A stretch of DNA of 64,000 bases from Sphingobacteriales bacterium. GTDB taxonomy: Bacteria; Bacteroidota; Bacteroidia; Chitinophagales; JADIYW01. The stretch spans positions 124,001 to 188,000 of the forward strand of contig JADKIQ010000007.1 in assembly GCA_016721245.1 (NCBI GenBank). The letters run 5' to 3'. Made by a program: the position numbers and the translations under genes. Shown here piece after piece: positions 61,361-64,000 of the stretch; within the stretch, counting starts at the first letter, position 1, and every line of letters starts with the position of its first letter. The notes below the pieces were generated by a model. The model did not search any database. It was not told where the DNA came from and saw only the letters and a list, made by a program, of their open reading frames with translations.

Positions 61361-62713
61361 ATGGAAACTATTCAAACAGATGTGGTCATTATCGGTGCAG
61401 GCTATGCAGGTATTGCAGCCGCCAGAAAATTGCAGGATGCCGGAAAATCATTTATTGTTGTTGAAGCGCGCGACCGGATTGGTGGCAGAGTAAACACGGA
61501 AAAACTTGCCTGCGGAGCTACGGTAGATTTGGGCGCACAATGGATTGGCCCCACGCAACACCACATCTGGAAATGGGCCAAAGAAACAAATACAGAAACG
61601 TACGATTGTTATGATACCGGAAAAAATATACTGGCATGGAAAAATAAAATTTCTACCTACAAAGGCACGATTCCAAAAATTGATCCCATTTCTTTAATTG
61701 ATTTGGGAATAGCCATTGAACGCATCAACAAACTCTGCAAACAAATTCCATTGGATGCTCCGTGGACGCATCCGAAGGCACTGGAATATGACTCCATGAC
61801 CTTGCATACCTGGATGGAGAAAAACATGTACACTAAAAAAGCAAAACATTTGTTTAATATCGGCGTGGAAACCGTTTTTGCTGCCGGCGCACATGAGATT
61901 TCTTTCCTGCATGCCTTGTTTTACTGCCACAGCGGCGACAATATGGAAGCCCTGATTTCCATTGCCAACGGTGCACAACAAACACTGATAAAAGGTGGTA
62001 CGCAGGGTTTACTGCAAAAAATTGCGGCTCCCTTTCAGGATAAAATTTACCTGAATCATCCTGTTTTAAAAATAAGTCAGGATGAAAATGGCGTAACTAT
62101 TGAATCGGAAAAACTAAGCATCCGTGCAAAAAAATGTATTTCCACTATTCCTCCTGCATTACTAAATACGATACGTTTCAGTCCGATTTTACCACAACGT
62201 AAAGCGCAATTGCTGCAACGCGTGCCGATGGGTGCCGCCATGAAATGTTTTTGCATCTATAAAACACCGTTCTGGCGCAAACAGGGATTTTCCGGGCAAA
62301 TTGTAAGCGACACTTTACCAGTAAGAGTCACTTTTGACTGCACCAATAAAGACGATGATTTCGGCGTATTATTGGTTTTTGTGGAAGGCCATAACGCCAG
62401 AGATTTCATCGAACAGCCGGAAGCAGAACGTAAAGAAAAAATCTTGAACCAACTTATCGGATATTTCGGCGAAGAGGCCAGAAATATCCTGGAGTACAAA
62501 GACAAATGCTGGACAGAAGAAGAATTCAGTCGCGGTTGCTATGCAGGAAATATGCCAACCGGTGTGCTGACTCAGTTTGGCAAAACATTGCGCGAACCTT
62601 TCCAGCATCTCCATTTTGCCGGAACAGAAACCGCCATGCGCTGGAACGGCTACATGGACGGCGCCATGGAAAGCGGTTTCAGAGCAGCAGATGAAATTTT
62701 AAGGAATTACTAA
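61361..62713 (+). CDS. Flavin-containing monoamine oxidase family protein
   Basis: 450 residues. DVVIIGAGYAGIAAARKLQDAGKSF (FAD-binding GxGxxG), VVEARDRIGGRVNT (RxGGR), TVDLGAQWIGPTQ and the C-terminal FAGTETAMRWNGYMDGAMESG are the amine-oxidase signature. The family oxidises primary amines or polyamines to aldehydes with release of hydrogen peroxide and ammonia. No signal peptide or membrane anchor. It starts 9 bp after the GH31 stop and may share its transcript. Confidence 0.93.
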   Translation: METIQTDVVIIGAGYAGIAAARKLQDAGKSFIVVEARDRIGGRVNTEKLACGATVDLGAQWIGPTQHHIWKWAKETNTETYDCYDTGKNILAWKNKISTYKGTIPKIDPISLIDLGIAIERINKLCKQIPLDAPWTHPKALEYDSMTLHTWMEKNMYTKKAKHLFNIGVETVFAAGAHEISFLHALFYCHSGDNMEALISIANGAQQTLIKGGTQGLLQKIAAPFQDKIYLNHPVLKISQDENGVTIESEKLSIRAKKCISTIPPALLNTIRFSPILPQRKAQLLQRVPMGAAMKCFCIYKTPFWRKQGFSGQIVSDTLPVRVTFDCTNKDDDFGVLLVFVEGHNARDFIEQPEAERKEKILNQLIGYFGEEARNILEYKDKCWTEEEFSRGCYAGNMPTGVLTQFGKTLREPFQHLHFAGTETAMRWNGYMDGAMESGFRAADEILRNY

Positions 62714-62789
62714 TATTAAATAGATTGCATTTAAAATTTATAACAAAGAAATATAAATAGTATATTAGTCTATCTTAATTACTTAATAA

Positions 62790-63705
62790 ATGAAAAATTT
62801 AATCCTTATTGCTATTGTTCTTATATGTTGTTTTTCTTGCAAAAAAGAGAATTATAATGAGGAAAATTACGTTAATCCGTGTCAACCAATTCAACAAACA
62901 CTCAGTCCTGAAACGGTTTTAAATAATATCTATAATGATTCTACTTTCTTAAATAATGAAAATTACATACCAGATACCAGTATTTATAATCCGAGGTTTA
63001 GTGTTTATCCAAGATGCAAAAGAATTGTAGCTGTTAGTGGAGGAATTTTAACAATACCAATAAATTTAGGTAGTTTATGGAGTTTTCAAACAGAATTAAA
63101 AGGAATCTATTTGAAAATAGAGGGCAGCAATAAAATTATTAGAATTCCTTTATGGTACGGTCCAAATTATAGTAGATTTAACAGCTATAACGTTTCTGAT
63201 TACGATAAAATCAGAAACACTAAGTCTGTATGGTTTTACTGGTGGATATTCAAATATTGATTGTGATTTTGTTGATTTGAGTTGGAATTCGAAATTTGTA
63301 AGTTGGAAATTCAATTTTAATAATGACGGTACATTTACAGACAAAAGAATATATACTGTTTACCCTACCTATTATTATAACGGAACTCCTTTCTCAATCA
63401 ATACAAGCGACCCTTGTTATTGGGATTGGTATCATATAACCAATACAAGAAAATTTACAGTTTATTCAGGAAAATGGGCTTACGATTCAAAGGAAAATGG
63501 TCTCTATTTATCTTATGAGCGAACATCTAATCCTTACAATTGTAGTGGTTGTGATTCTGATTCAACCATACGTTACGATTTAAATAGATATTATTCAACA
63601 TATTTATCAGTTACTGCCAATGGTACTAATACTTATAAATTACAGGAATTTTATCCAAGAGGCAATAGTCAGATGGACACATTAAGTTATGTGATAAAAA
63701 AATAA
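62790..63705 (+). pseudogene. Hypothetical lipoprotein, one-base frameshift
   Basis: Lipoprotein signal MKNLILIAIVLICCFSC (Cys 17), then a Cys/Tyr/Asn-rich beta protein. At the T4 run 63234-63237 the frame breaks and stops at 63258-63260, while the next frame continues GGYSNIDCDFVDLSWNSKF and a typical lipocalin-like/DUF-type beta-barrel tail (FNFNNDGTFTDKR, YSGKWAYDSKENGLYLS) to 63705. Removing one T gives 915 nt and a 304-residue protein. The tail resembles small Bacteroidota lipoproteins with a lipocalin-like fold, without a known function. Confidence 0.75.
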
Positions 63706-63762
63706 TCTTGTCTATTTCACTTTCCATCTAAACTTTGATAAGTTTATGACGTTATTTACACC

Positions 63763-64000
63763 ATGACTGCCAAACCACTGCCTAAAATTGCCGAAGAGGA
63801 AATCACCCATATCAACGTTTATGGCGCGAAAGTGCATAATCTGAAAAATGTGGACGTGCACATTCCACGTAATCAGTTTGTGGTAATTACCGGTTTGAGT
63901 GGCAGCGGAAAATCATCTTTAGCCTTTGATACGATTTATGCGGAAGGACAGCGCCGTTACATGGAAAGCTTCGGTTCTTATGCGCGCCAGTTTTTAGGCA
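63763..64000 (+). CDS. uvrA: Excinuclease ABC subunit A, 5' end only
   Basis: 79 codons before the window edge. VYGAKVHNLKNVDVHIPRNQ followed by GLSGSGKSSLAFDTIYAEGQRRYMESFGSYARQFLG is the UvrA N-terminal ATPase start, with the Walker A GLSGSGKSS. UvrA recognises DNA damage for nucleotide excision repair. The ATG at 63763 fits the family start. Confidence 0.93.
   Translation, partial: MTAKPLPKIAEEEITHINVYGAKVHNLKNVDVHIPRNQFVVITGLSGSGKSSLAFDTIYAEGQRRYMESFGSYARQFLG

Overview
The window comes from a chromosome of a low-GC Bacteroidota, probably a Chitinophagales/Sphingobacteriales-like environmental lineage (phylum is well supported, order is a guess). Support: C-terminal type IX secretion (T9SS) sorting domains with the YPNP signature on three proteins, a PorP/SprF outer-membrane partner, several perfect TAnnTTTG (-7) promoter motifs, and family features such as secernin-like peptidase, TypA and SDR/epimerase lipid genes typical of the phylum.

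Layout. 1-11.0 kb is a minus-strand surface-protein region: the start of a giant PKD/SprB-like adhesin, its PorP/SprF partner, and a 2297-residue secreted M4 metalloprotease with CUB, PKD and Ig-like modules. 11.0-15.5 kb holds three tandem beta-helix paralogs: one intact, one with a single-base frameshift, and one split by a complete ISL3-type insertion sequence with an 8-bp target duplication. 15.5-18.95 kb is accessory DNA: a non-coding stretch with 140-bp direct repeats and a long hairpin, a few orphan genes, a secreted/cytosolic nuclease and then a tRNA with anticodon CAT. 19.1-24.0 kb: M28 peptidase, cysS, a small lipoprotein, ruvC and a frameshifted LPG-synthase-type membrane protein. 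24.0-29.4 kb: POT peptide transporter, L,D-transpeptidase-like protein, lysA, PhoD-like phosphatase. 29.5-32.6 kb: cysC-cysD-cysN sulfate activation. 32.6-38 kb: GH16, fatty-acid hydroxylase, purK-purE, two unknown genes. 38-44 kb: a T9SS surface protein, tcdA, rnhB and two PlsC-like acyltransferases. 44-52.7 kb: an amino-acid dehydrogenase followed by a phenylalanine/tyrosine breakdown cluster (hmgA, hppD, MarR regulator, fahA, phenylalanine hydroxylase, flavin reductase). 52.7-55 kb: an SDR/epimerase pair, possibly for sphingolipids. 55-64 kb: typA, secernin-like peptidase, T9SS protein, GH31, flavin amine oxidase, lipoprotein and the 5' end of uvrA.

Two window-wide patterns stand out. First, many intergenic spacers directly before start codons are degenerate tandem arrays with an exact 7-bp or 8-bp period, with several loci sharing one consensus; some small orphan genes are bracketed by such arrays. 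Second, six genes, including the normally indispensable purE and near-universal typA, are broken by exactly one base in a homopolymer, which points to residual sequencing error rather than six pseudogenes. Gene calls were made by reading translations and motifs; no database search was possible.
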